Below, in pieces: positions 7,843 to 17,550 of a DNA stretch of 18,081 nt. The stretch is from assembly GCA_028565635.1 (NCBI GenBank), contig JAOXYB010018872.1, forward strand, positions 1-18,081, read 5' to 3'. The position numbers were made by a program, and so were the translations under genes. Under the pieces are notes generated by a model that did no database searches, had not been told where the DNA came from, and worked only from the letters and a program-made list of their open reading frames with translations. Within the stretch, counting starts at the first letter, position 1. Each line of letters starts with the position of its first letter. This DNA comes from Phoronis ovalis (lineage: Eukaryota; Phoronida; Phoronidae).

Positions 7843-10800
7843 CTGTGGATGAAATATACGTGCATACATGTAATTGTTATATTAGGATTTTTTACGTCGT
7901 ATTAATTTTCCTTAGTTTCCAAAATGTATTCGTGAATAATTTGCGATTTCATTTGTCTTTCTTGTCCTTTTTAAATTAAAAAAAAAATCTAAATAGTTAA
8001 AGTGCAGTGTGATTTTCAAATGCATAATTTCACTGGACTGTGAATGAGCTGCTCTGTATGATTTCTGTAAAATTGTATCCTGAAATCATCAAAATACTTT
8101 TCGCATTTATTTGTAATAACTTATTCCATGAAACAAATCCCCTTGTTTATATATAAATTGCAGCTTACAATAATAGATAAATCATATAACAGTGGACTAA
8201 ACGGGTAGCTAGTAAAATAGGCTACTCACAAAGCTTATCTCGATTGGGTCAAATGTTTAATGACGCATGTATTTCGCTCTTGTTAAAATGAAAGAATATA
8301 ACGACAATTGACTATTGCTAAGCCCAGACATTAGATGAGAAGGCACGAAACACTAACGGATGCGTTTATCCAGATTGCACGAATGCAAGACGCATTAAAA
8401 AGGTGTATGGGAAACAAGAATAAACATACCCTTCGATGATTTGGAGAGAAATAATCAACTTTAGTATTATTTGTAAATACAAGAACCATGTTATTCATAG
8501 CTGCTATTTAGATCTATTTATGGCACAATTCGTTTGTGAATATTTTCATGTGTAACAACAAAAATCAAGTACAGAAATATTGCTTACCTGCGAATATTAC
8601 TTGTTGTTGGGTTACTTGTCCGGACTGTTGAATAAAGTGGACAGGCACAGCGGGGGCTTGCACGTACTGAATAGTCTATGAAATTAAAAGGTAAAGTACA
8701 AAATAATTCCAATATCACTAATTAATTTAGTTCTTCTGAGTGACTTTACATTACCTCGCAAGATAATACGCGCTGCAAATTATATAAATTAGAATCATTC
8801 AATGTCACAACATAAAGTAATAAAGTAAGGGGAAATAATTTATGTCATGTAATACAGTTTGGTTTCGATATATATAAAATACTTGTATATTATGTATTCA
8901 TAGTTATAATATATTTAAGATCTATATTTAGATAGCATTTTATTCATTTTTAGTACTATTCTAATTAACTTTGTATGAACTTTTTATAGTTTGAAATAAA
9001 ACAATATCATTATATGTAACTGCTTTCTTGTTTGCACTAGAAAATTCATTCGTACCAACATTTCGTCAAATTATAGAATCATATAGAACTTCAATGCGAA
9101 GGTTTATGTTTAAAAAATGATATGAATACCTCAGTGTTTTCATAGAGTCAACTTGTTATTATGTACTGAAGTGAGTTATATTCTAGTACTTACCACTGCA
9201 GTCATTTGTCTATGCTCCCGACAACAGCCGCACACTCCTTTACATGCAAGTATTGACGTTGCAATGGCCAAACAAAATTCGATAACGCAACAAATAATAA
9301 CAACTGTTTGGCATGCGATGATGACGCCCTAAAACGAAAGAGCTTGCTGGAATATCGAAGATAATAAAACTCTTTCTAATTGTACTTAATTCCTGTGTTT
9401 GCCACTATTATTCGTTTCATAACGGATGAAGAATAGAATTTTTGCGCTACCATTGGGAAAAACAAAATAACTTCCAGAACAATCTGAATGTTATCAAAAT
9501 GAAAGTGGCAAATAGACCTAATGGAATAAATGCACTTTCATACATTGTAAAATAGTTTGTTTTATGCATAAAATGATATTTATTCTGCTTAAAAATTTAA
9601 GACAAAATATTGACAGCTTATCTGTTAATAAATTAAAGAATGGTGAACGTGACTTGAAACTCAAATTAGAAAAGATCTTATTGATACAGAAAACGATATT
9701 ACTCAAAAAACCTCCGAAAAATGTTAGTAGTAATGTAGATAAGTCTACACAAAAGCACAGGTCAAAAAATCATAATCTCAAAGATAATAAACATAAAAGT
9801 ATCGTTCATTTTATATTATTTAATGAGTCTACAGAGAATGAGCAAAAATTGCCATAATCAAATTGGTATAGTTGGCACATTTCTTTGTCTGTCTCAAAAC
9901 ATGGAAAAACCCTACGCAATTAACTATAAAATAGACACAGTAACGCTGTTACTTACCGGTTCTTTGGAAGCGCTACTGGTAAGACTGACAAATGGTATTG
10001 CTACACCTGCGAGTATGGCGGCAATGAAGGTTGCAATGGTGTCAATAATGCACAGTATCATTAAGGTGGCCGCCAACGATGAGGTTTTTTTCACACCAGC
10101 AGCAACGCCAATAATTCCAATAATAAGGTACTACATTATATAGAAAGTATACAAAAATATAAAATTTTCAAAGCCGCATAGAAATGCCAGAAACAGTTGT
10201 TTACAGTTATAATGGACTTATGGTCTAATATTATGTAATAAAATCCGTTAGTTATGATATAAGAATATAAGAATGTAACGACAAGACTAGTGGAATATAT
10301 CTTTATTGGACGCCCGGTACCACAACTCGAACTACGGGGACAAAGAAGCGTAACAAGAATTTCACCGAAATACTGCTGATTTAAAATAAATATTCAAGCG
10401 TATATGCAGATAGACGCCCACGCTCACTAACCTACAGATTTCCCTATGGCGAGTTCCTTGATATACAGTTACGTAACTTTATGCTATGGAAAGCGAGAAG
10501 GCACCACCCCCGGGTCCACCCCTATCATTACACATTTTGCTTGGCTATATGTCAGTTTTTCCCACTGACACCGGAATGGAGAGACAAAAATTGTGAAGAC
10601 TACAATCTGCTTGACAAACTTACAGAAATCCCAATCCATATTCCTGGCATTGTTGATATCACACTTGCAGTGTATTCCCTAATTCCACATATTATGCACA
10701 CAAAGCCCATAACGATATGAATAATTCCAAGACTCAAAACAGCTTTGCCTATCGATGGCGACCATATTTTGCTATTTGTATTGGCTGTTTGGATATTCTG

Positions 10801-10881
10801 TTGTTGTATTATTACTGGCGATACTTCTTGATGAGTGATGGTCACGGGATGTGGGGTGGCTAGCACCACCGGATTCTGCAT
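7460..10881 (-). CDS. MS4A (CD20-like) four-span membrane protein with long Tyr-rich tail, 5 exons
   Basis: Exons 10881-10624, 10130-9957, 9328-9194, 8675-8588 and 7842-7460 join in frame to 1,038 nt (345 aa). Vertebrate MS4A proteins are roughly 200-300 aa four-helix plasma-membrane proteins that associate with receptors. Helices: 1, GKAVLSLGIIHIVMGFVCII; 2, PGIWIGISYLIIGIIGVAAG across the exon 1-2 junction; 3, LMILCIIDTIATFIAAILAG; 4, TVVIICCVIEFCLAIATSIL, then a Cys cluster (CKGVCGCC). The IW.G....IG...VAAG and EFCLAIA patterns are typical of the CD20-like domain. The N-terminal ~38 residues are Gln/Pro/Thr-rich. The roughly 155-residue C-terminal tail holds a PPPY WW ligand (residues 229-232), four YxxP sites (Tyr244, 316, 326, 341), YLSM (Tyr253), YVN (Tyr291), YEKI (Tyr278) and YASL (Tyr303). 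All junctions use GTAAGT/GTAAGC donors. Orthology to a particular MS4A member cannot be set. Confidence 0.88.
8588..8675 (-). CDS. MS4A-like exon 4
   Basis: 88 nt, entered in phase 0 after tttcatag and leaving in phase 1 at GCAG/GTAAGC. Encodes a Gln/Val-rich cytosolic linker (TIQYVQAPAVPVHF, then QQSGQVTQQQVIFA). It has little domain signal; support comes from the splice sites and frame continuity. Confidence 0.75.
9194..9328 (-). CDS. MS4A-like exon 3
   Basis: 135 nt, phase 0 at both ends (acceptor cgttttag, donor GTG/GTAAGT). Residues 145-189: helix 4 and the membrane-proximal Cys cluster, where palmitoylation is possible, then REHRQMTAV. The extracellular 3-4 loop, split with exon 2, is short for the family. 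Confidence 0.86.
9957..10130 (-). CDS. MS4A-like exon 2
   Basis: 174 nt, phase 0 at both ends (acceptor ataatgtag, donor CCG/GTAAGT). It encodes residues 87-144: the end of helix 2, a short KKTSS loop and helix 3, then the start of the 3-4 loop (SLTSSASKEP). Confidence 0.85.
10624..10881 (-). CDS. MS4A-like exon 1 (coding part)
   Basis: Residues 1-86: cytosolic N-terminus, helix 1, the first loop and the start of helix 2 (PGIWIGIS). It ends in phase 0 at a TCT/GTAAGT donor. The ATG at 10881 has A at -3. An acceptor-like ctattag ends at 10904, so the leader may be spliced. Confidence 0.85.
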
Positions 10882-11746
10882 AATCTTTCAATGATTCCTC
10901 CCTCTAATAGATTTCATTAAGTTTACGAGTAACTGTAAAAATATTATTACACTTTTAAATGACAAAAAAACAACCGCCACTGAAGAAAAATCGTTCCGTA
11001 TTTCTCCAGGATATGCTACTGTCTATATACGTACGAATGGGAGTAAAATCATACGAACTGTACCTATCTATTTATATTAGAGAGCTTTATACGTACACGA
11101 GCTACGAATAAAGTATATGCCTTAATTTTTACGTGCATCTACCACGAATGACCGTAAAAACAAGAAGTAAATAATAAACTAGTATAGGCCGTATTTATAC
11201 AGACTGTTTTATAACAAGAATCGAGAGATTTTCTTTTACTTCGCATTCTAACATACAGTACATGACAGACGCACACGCCTCGTTAGTTAATCCTAAGCTA
11301 TATCCCATAGGCAATTAAGCACGTCGCCCCGGTTCATCGCGCTGATACCTATAAGAATTTTAACCTCTATCTCTTATACGAATAAGACGATGTCCCGTAA
11401 ATAAATATACAGTTGCATATGTCTCTAAAAGTTATTATCGTATACACCAGATTGCAAGCTTGTTACTTACTACATACCCCACTACACAGTAATCTCAGCA
11501 TCACATCCCATTTGTAATAAATAAATATAGACTGAGTTATAATAATTGAAAACTGAAGTGATAGAATTTATGAGATGTGGTTAAGATGTTTTATCAACAA
11601 CGCAGTATAACGAAAGATACATGCAACGTTATTTGAATATCTCAAATGTCGACTTTAACTGATTGATAGACCGTAATATAAAAAAAATCTGTTACTTGCC
11701 GTTTAATAAAAATATGTAACAAACATTCTCCCCAAGGTCTCTTACC
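10882..11746 (-). other. Upstream region of the MS4A-like gene, possible non-coding 5' exon
   Basis: A good donor (CTTCAG/GTAAGA) on the minus strand has its last exon base at 11746. It could splice a leader from further upstream to the acceptor-like site at 10905-10904 before the ATG. The candidate leader contains only an ATG-TAA mini-reading frame. No coding exon is visible. Confidence 0.3.
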
Positions 11747-12461
11747 TGAAGTTTTATGGCCCGTAAAGGATTCTTCTTCTCTTTACATATAAAATTCGAG
11801 TTTAATAAACACGTTTACGTCGATATGTAAACACCTAGTACCTATATAACAAAGTTTTAAAGTACAGTGTTCCGGTATATTCAAGTAATTTCTGTAAAGC
11901 AAGAGTTACATGTATTGTCCTTTAATACAAGTAAGATATTGTAACCCCAACAAAACGGTACTTTAATAAGGAAATAACTAAATACCTCGTTTTCATTCTT
12001 TTCACAACAACTCAACCATATACTCTTTAATAAGGGTATTTGAATGAAATTTGGTTAATAATAACTAATGGACGCTCCTAATTTAATATAGATTATTATT
12101 CATAGCTTGGTAGGATATCCAAGGTCATACACATCCCGGATGTTTACATCATGTTGATAGTAATTTGTGTCAAGTGTACAGCCTGGAAAAATGTTCATCC
12201 CCAAAAAATGTATATAGTGTTGTCATAGTAGCATAATGACTATTTAGTTATATCCCTGCTTTAATGTCTGCTTCCGGTAAGTGGATGTATTGAAATCAGA
12301 GACAAAAATATAATATACAGTTATTTGTAACGAGAATTATATAAAAACTAATACAATAAGAACAAATATAAACAATATGAAATAGTGCGCACATGAAATT
12401 ATAAAATACTATATCAAAAAAGAAATACAAACACTAAAAAATATATATAATACATAAAATA

Positions 12462-12500
12462 CTGAGCCGAGACTAATATATCTAGATATAATAGGCTCAG
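12462..12500. repeat. Nested inverted repeat
   Basis: CTGAGCC at 12462-12468 pairs with GGCTCAG at 12494-12500. Their 25-nt spacer itself contains the perfect palindrome TATATCTAGATATA (12477-12490). Function unknown; it does not fold as a tRNA. Confidence 0.6.
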
Positions 12501-12765
12501 GCAGTGAACCACTGGTTCCGCCTTCTAAATGACTGGGGAACCTAGTTAAACTTTTCTCGCGGTGTTATCGTCACTTTTACTTTTCAGAGGATGTTATCTT
12601 CCAATGCGTTTTTATCTTGTGCTATTTGGTTTATCTATCTAACAAAACTGCCAATATCCGAAATGTTAACAAGAAATTCAGCATTAGTTCTGTTCTGAGT
12701 ACTTAGAGCGGTCTTTCTTTCTTACCAATTTTCAGCAAACTGTATCTCGAAGACGTTCTGAGGTA

Positions 12766-12785
12766 CAAGTACGGTACGGTACTTG
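12766..12785. repeat. Near-palindrome built on GTACGGTAC
   Basis: CAAGTACGGTACGGTACTTG matches its own reverse complement except at two symmetric positions, and it contains an internal ACGGT tandem. Confidence 0.6.
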
Positions 12786-12848
12786 AGGTTTAACATCCCT
12801 GGGGTAAGCCACTGTTGACCTTGAGGTAAAAAAAGGAAGGTCATTTAG

Positions 12849-12861
12849 AGGTCAAAGGTAA
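12849..12861 (+). promoter_or_regulatory. DR1-like nuclear-receptor half-site pair
   Basis: AGGTCA, one spacer A, then AGGTAA form a direct repeat with 1-nt spacing, the layout bound by RXR/HNF4-type receptors. Further half-sites (TGACCT near 12813, AGGTCA at 12836) lie within 40 bp. Clusters of such half-sites also occur in repetitive DNA of marine invertebrates, so a regulatory role is not shown. Confidence 0.25.
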
Positions 12862-14350
12862 AATTTCCAAAATTGCTCAAGACGTTCCAAAATGTTGGTA
12901 TCAGACAGATCATTTGAATGATCTCAACTGTTATTTAGGTACTTTTTGGCATCTTTTCAATTAATTTATAAAGGAAATACGCCGTACCTTGAGAACCGTT
13001 GGTCTTTTATTTTAAAGAAAGTTGTGTTATTCAGAGATATCAGAAGTGAGGAAACGTCTTTATGATCAGATAGCATTACGGCAATGTAAGGTTTTGTGCT
13101 ACTGATCTCTAAATGACTGTTTGGCTTTTTTGAACTTTTAAAAAAGATACAAAAATGCGATTTTTCAGCTTTTGAGTTCAATATCAGTAAGTTATCACGA
13201 TCATAAATTTCATAAAGTGTGTGTTGGTACTATGAATTTACAAACTGACAATAAAAAGGTATTCAAGTGGCCAAACCTGCAAAATATATTTATTTACTTA
13301 AAAACTTTGCAATCAATAATACATCTTAAATAAAAAACACTCTGCCTTAGAAAAGATAACTAGAATATAAAGTAACTAACAACTAGTCTAAGATATAGGT
13401 TACGTCTACTCTTCGTTTCTCTAGCTTCTGCTAAAGTTTTATCGATTAACGTACATGTACATACGTGTAGCTTGCAAACCAATATTGTATAAGGAGATAT
13501 ATTTTCCTTTACCTAAAATGTCTAGCATATACGCATAAGCTTTGTAAATGTATATTCGCACTAGGCCTCGAAAATATATCTGCATGAAAAATGAATATTT
13601 GTTTTCGATTTGCAATACAATAAAAAAACAGAATGACGGCACCAGTTATAAAAATAAACTAAGGATGATCAATCTGAAGCACAGTGCAGCGAACTTTTGT
13701 CTTGTATCTGCTCAAACTGTGAATAAATAAATTCACCTAAGACTTTAAATATTACATGCTGTCTGACAAGTTACAAACGCTGCAAAATATCACCTCGATT
13801 AATAAACAATCTAAAACTCGAACCTATATAACAATACGCAGTTACTTTTGTATATTTAGCAGCATATAATGAATTACTAAATTTATGCAAAATACTTCCT
13901 TTCCACTAAAAGCAAGGGTATAAGAATTACAGTAAACGATTTTTATGATAAAAAGCACCACAGACAGATGCAGCTGGATCAACAAATAATATTTCATAAG
14001 CATTTAATCAACGTTTAACTTTCATGCAGGAAACCTCTGCAACACGTTATATCCAATACCAACTTAGTGCTATTAAACTACGAATTTAAGAAAGTTTACC
14101 CAAAACCTTAAACATACATCTCTGCATGTATGAAATATTATTTTTATAGTTAGATTTTGGCAGGTACAAGCGTATGCAAAATATCATCTCAAGATGCAGT
14201 AAAACATACATTTATGAATGCATATGATACAAAGACTACATTATAAACTCGTACAAAAAATCGTCCTTAATCAATGACAGTAAATACTGTTAAAAAGAAT
14301 AATGTAAACACCGCCAATACATCGGGTTCAGAAAATAATATTTAAATCAC

Positions 14351-14753
14351 AAGCGCTAATGTAGCGTTTTATTTAAACTTAGGGAGCAACTGCATACAAC
14401 TGCCGCCCCAGAAAGCCAATATGTACGATACGAGAGAGCAAACAGGTGTACCAAAGAATTAGCATTATACTTCGGTAATGCAAGACTTGACAATGTCGGA
14501 ATGTCGTGAAGAGGACGGTAAAAACAGCTGCCAAAGACAAAGATGTTTTCCGTTGAGGTATTCCGTGTCCTAAGTTAGGAGCAAAGAAGGTAAAACAATG
14601 ATGAAAAGAAATCCAGAACGAAATGCATATCAGCAGGGATATTTTCAACGAGATAATATTGGCCAATATTTGATAATAATGAAGTGCTGTAGTTTTTCAG
14701 CATAGGATAATACCTGCACAATGGGTGGCGGCAGATATAAAGACAGAACGCTG
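14351..14753 (-). other. Probable 3' flank of the ankyrin/CARD gene
   Basis: Downstream of the CARD stop codon on the minus strand. TTTATT at 14368-14373 is a minus-strand AATAAA about 380 nt past the stop. Frames open here are hydrophobic but have no splice or family support. Confidence 0.35.
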
Positions 14754-15284
14754 TTATATGACGTATGTATGATCTAAACGATCGGCCAAATCTTTCTGCA
14801 GTATCTTCACTAAACCTGTGCAAAGAATTTCAAAAGCTTTGTCAGAAGATCGCAACAGTAATCGAATGAAAAGTCGACAACGTTCTTTTCTTGTGCAACT
14901 ATAGCCTTCTATGTAATCAGTATAGTCGTCAGAAAATATTTCTTCTTGGATAAAGAATGGATACAATTGCCTTGGCTCTAACTCATCGCAAAGGATGACA
15001 TAATTTGATAATATTTTTTTGCGATTAATTGCACTCATGGTATTTAAAAGTCTTACACCCAAATGGTAAGGAGGCGGAGATATAATTTCCTGTTTCATCA
15101 AATCCATCAGCAGAATCATAATTGTTTTGTTTAGAAAACTCCCCGCAGGCAGTTCTAATTCTTGAATAGATTCTTGGAGTTGATCAGCTAATGTGACAAC
15201 TTTCTTTATTCCGACTTGACCATCAATACACCCAATATCGTTACCTTCCATCTTCTGAGCAACTAAACATTCAAGCAGACTCAA
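14754..15284 (-). CDS. C-terminal CARD-containing part
   Basis: In the shifted frame, from LSLLECLVAQKMEG to HTYVI and TAA (14756-14754). The first ~85 residues are helical linker. From NRKKILSNY (about 15028) the pattern is CARD-like: N-Y-I-L-DEL, QEEIFSDDY, then RKERCRLFIRLLLRSSDKAF and LVKILQKDLADRL, with the conserved R..R.. LL and AF positions of helices 4-5. No ATG starts this part cleanly, as expected if it is a downstream piece of a longer frame. Confidence 0.6.
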   Translation of the reverse strand: MSLLECLVAQKMEGNDIGCIDGQVGIKKVVTLADQLQESIQELELPAGSFLNKTIMILLMDLMKQEIISPPPYHLGVRLLNTMSAINRKKILSNYVILCDELEPRQLYPFFIQEEIFSDDYTDYIEGYSCTRKERCRLFIRLLLRSSDKAFEILCTGLVKILQKDLADRLDHTYVI

Positions 15285-15621
15285 TTTTTGAAATGCTGTC
15301 TAACTCTTGAACTGTTAATGTTTCAGTATCGCCCTTTACAGTTTGGAAATACTTCAGTGGAGTTCTTCCATACTTGTCTGTTTGTAGCACTTGGCAAGAG
15401 CGATGGTTTGCAATCATGTAAACTATTTCTGGATCTCTAACCATAACTGCGTAGTGGAGGGCAGACATATCGTTAGCATCTCTAACACATACATCCAAAT
15501 TAGGACTGGCTAAAATTTTCCCAATCAGACTTCTGCAAGCTTGCTTCATTTTACAATATTCCAGGTGTCCGAGGTGTTTGAAATTCTCAAGTAACATCAT
15601 GAGAATACTACGAGAATTCGC
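15285..15621 (-). CDS. Ankyrin repeats after the in-frame stop
   Basis: Same frame as the upstream part, directly after the TAA (ANSRSILMMLLENFKHLGHL). Contains two ankyrin-type helices pairs: VRDANDMSALHYAVMVRD and QTDKYGRTPLKYFQ. The frame runs on into LDSISK and then hits TGA at 15273-15271, unless the A5 run is read one base shorter. Confidence 0.45.
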
Positions 15622-17076
15622 TTACAAACTCACGTCATTCAGGATTTTACCAATGTCGGCTTCACTCAGGTCGTCACAGTCCAAAAAGAGATTGAGAAAC
15701 AAGAAATTGTTTGAGTTTGCTTCCTCAATCAACCATTTGAAATAATTTGGAAAGAAAATTTGACAATTTACTTTAAAGATGGCGACAACTGTATTCATAT
15801 ATTGTTTCGCACACAATTCATTATTTACGCGATTACATTTTGTGGTACAAATATAGAATAATTGATCAAGATCCTCTTTCAGAATATGATTTGCAACATC
15901 ACCAAACTTTGCAAAAATTTGTAAAAACAGAGATTTAAAAAAGGGTAATAACGGACATTTACATACCAAATTTGAAGATCCCATAGAAATGGTAAACATT
16001 TCTACGCATTCTCGAAAAAACAAGTTAGGTTTGTTGATAAAATTCAGCATTGTACTTGGAAAAGTTTCCAACGTAGGATCTGCTGACACAGTATCTTTGT
16101 AGCTAAAAACATATTGCCGTATGGTGTCTAACACAAATTTTTGTTGCACAGGTTTCTGAAACAATACATTTTGAAACAACCACTCTATTATGCGAAAATT
16201 CTGAATTTTCATGGATGAAACCATGGAACTGTTTAGCAGCATTAGTTTAGCAGTGTCTAATATTTCCTTGTTTTGGATTCCATCACCTGAACTGCCAAGG
16301 GACAAAGTGGAAACCGTCCTAGGTAGACCGAGATTACGGAAAAGTTTAGACATTATTTCTACTACACATCCACAAGGACAAAGACAAATAGAATGACAGG
16401 AAGCATTACATGTCGTTGGAATAGGCATTCCAAACATTGTTTGGTCAAGCAGCTGGCTAATTCCCTGCGGGAAAAAATCTTGAATCATCTTTAAAAATAC
16501 ATCAGACGGACTTATGTAGCTATGAGCTGAAGAGGATCCACTGGATCTCCTACCCCGTGTAAATGCATTGAAAAATGATGTCATAAAACGTACATCCGGT
16601 TGTGCTTTCTCAAAAAGAAATGTTATAACTTCAACGTACATACTATGTAAAGATATATGTTTATGGTTGGTTATCCAAACTCTTACAACAATTGAGAGAC
16701 ACGATTCATTATTTTTGTTTAAGCTTGTCACCTGACTCCCTCTGTCCATAAAGTATTTAAACACTGAAATATGTCCTCTTTTTAAGAACTCAGCAAAGCT
16801 TGAAGGGAGATAATTTATTGAAATCAGTGAATGCAAACATTTTTGAAAACTATCTGCCTCTAACGCAGCAGCTAAAACATGCAAAATGGAGTTACCATTT
16901 TTGTCACAGTCACACACTTCATGCATGCAGTTATTTATAATCGCACTAGGCAATCCGACTTCTGCTGACAATTGACTTTGTTTCTGTATGGCATCGCTTG
17001 AATTCATTTTTCTTCGCTTTGAGGCATTGGTAAAAACTTGTTTATCTTGTTCTATGCTGTCTTTGTAGAACTCCAT
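15622..17076 (-). CDS. Ankyrin-like N-terminal part, open to the TAA
   Basis: 484 codons from the ATG at 17076 to TAA at 15624-15622. If the stop is real and the gene transcribed, the product would lack the last ankyrin repeats and the CARD. A GTGAGT donor-like string begins at 15633, just before the stop (GAC/GTGAGT TTG TAA), so this might instead be an exon end. Confidence 0.5.
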   Translation of the reverse strand: MEFYKDSIEQDKQVFTNASKRRKMNSSDAIQKQSQLSAEVGLPSAIINNCMHEVCDCDKNGNSILHVLAAALEADSFQKCLHSLISINYLPSSFAEFLKRGHISVFKYFMDRGSQVTSLNKNNESCLSIVVRVWITNHKHISLHSMYVEVITFLFEKAQPDVRFMTSFFNAFTRGRRSSGSSSAHSYISPSDVFLKMIQDFFPQGISQLLDQTMFGMPIPTTCNASCHSICLCPCGCVVEIMSKLFRNLGLPRTVSTLSLGSSGDGIQNKEILDTAKLMLLNSSMVSSMKIQNFRIIEWLFQNVLFQKPVQQKFVLDTIRQYVFSYKDTVSADPTLETFPSTMLNFINKPNLFFRECVEMFTISMGSSNLVCKCPLLPFFKSLFLQIFAKFGDVANHILKEDLDQLFYICTTKCNRVNNELCAKQYMNTVVAIFKVNCQIFFPNYFKWLIEEANSNNFLFLNLFLDCDDLSEADIGKILNDVSL

Positions 17077-17283
17077 TCTGATGCTGGTATGATCTGTAAA
17101 AATGCTGGTAGCCAATAAAACAATGACGTGCATGAAAAAACAATTTTTCTATCATTTCCGAGATATATCCAAAACTAGACCCTCTGGAGGACATCTAAAC
17201 TCTTTAGGAGGAGTTCTACGTCATACTGATGACTTCTAGCCTAGTACATGGGAAAAATCCATACATAAGGGACTAGTCGGAAA
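17077..17283. other. 5' flank of the ankyrin/CARD gene
   Basis: The frame stays open to a second ATG at 17133 but without clear domain content. A catttttacag acceptor-like string precedes 17076 on the minus strand, so a spliced leader is possible. Nothing else coding is visible. Confidence 0.35.
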
Positions 17284-17550
17284 TTACCACAGGGTGGGTT
17301 ACTGCAAAACAGGGGGTTGCAAGGCAAAGGGGATTGCAATTTTTTGTGCAAGGTAAAAGGGGGGTGTAATTTTTCATGCAAGGAAAAGCCAAAAAGTGTC
17401 CCACATAGCAGCATTTACACTTTACAACGGACCCAGGCAGGTCAGAATTTATTTTTGAGCAGCTAGGGCTAGGTAATAATGAGATGTCACATTTTTATTT
17501 TTGGGTGTATGCCAAAGAGGATGCATTTTTATTTTGGCCTTCGTCATAAA
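17284..17550. repeat. Degenerate G-rich repeat array, inverted relative of the array at 433-628
   Basis: AAAGGGGATTGCAATTTTTT (from 17326) and AAAGGGGGGTGTAATTTTTC (from 17356) are 30 bp apart and are each followed by GTGCAAGG or ATGCAAGG. Two more relaxed copies, CACATTTTTATTTTTGGGTG and GCATTTTTATTTTGGCC, lie near 17488 and 17523. TTACCACAGGGT at 17284-17295 is the exact reverse complement of ACCCTGTGGTAA at 437-448, and GGGTGCATTTTTTGG (reverse complement around 505-515) matches the unit here. Confidence 0.6.

Larger units (their letters stand above)
11747..14350. other. Long intergenic region without a recognisable gene
   Basis: Open frames here are short, AT-driven and without family resemblance or paired splice sites. 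The interval holds the palindromes at 12462-12500 and 12766-12785, AGGTCA-type half-sites at 12813-12861, and scattered recurrences of GCAAAATATCAYCTC (near 13784 and 14176). Confidence 0.5.
14754..17076 (-). pseudogene. Disrupted ankyrin-repeat/CARD protein gene
   Basis: A near-continuous coding sequence of about 2.3 kb, roughly 770 residues, without convincing introns. It is broken once by an in-frame TAA (15624-15622) and once by a 1-nt shift at an A5 run (15289-15285). The frame before and after the TAA is the same. The ATG at 17076 has A at -3 and G at +4, stronger than the in-frame ATG at 17133. Order: KRRK nuclear-localisation-like patch (residues 20-23), ankyrin-like repeat (DKNGNSILHVLAA), a second divergent repeat (GHISVFKYFMDRG), a long helical region, a Cys cluster (CNASCHSICLCPCGC), further ankyrin repeats (NDMSALHYAV, DKYGRTPLKYF), and a C-terminal CARD. 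CARDs mediate homotypic assembly in apoptotic and innate immune signalling. Lack of introns plus two lesions suggests a retrocopy or decaying copy, but a sequencing or assembly error, or very short introns, could also explain it. Confidence 0.55.

Noticed and set aside
9823-10143. Plus-strand open frame over the second MS4A exon
   Set aside because: It is the antisense shadow of a well-supported MS4A exon (9957-10130).
10481-10720. Plus-strand open frame
   Set aside because: Partly antisense to MS4A exon 1, with no splice partner or domain.
12966-13181. Minus-strand open frame in the long intergenic region
   Set aside because: Short, no Met-led coding signal of note, no splice sites that connect it to anything, no recognisable domain.
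13439-13730. Overlapping open frames on both strands
   Set aside because: Low-complexity, AT-driven sequence without family resemblance or splice support.
14379-14666. Hydrophobic minus-strand open frame that could look like a small membrane protein
   Set aside because: It lies in the expected 3' UTR of the ankyrin/CARD gene, starts with a non-ATG codon, overlaps another frame and resembles no family.
15622-15624. Programmed stop-codon readthrough or selenocysteine
   Set aside because: The codon is TAA, not TGA, and the downstream context (GCG) is not a known readthrough signal; a second lesion downstream makes decay or error more likely.
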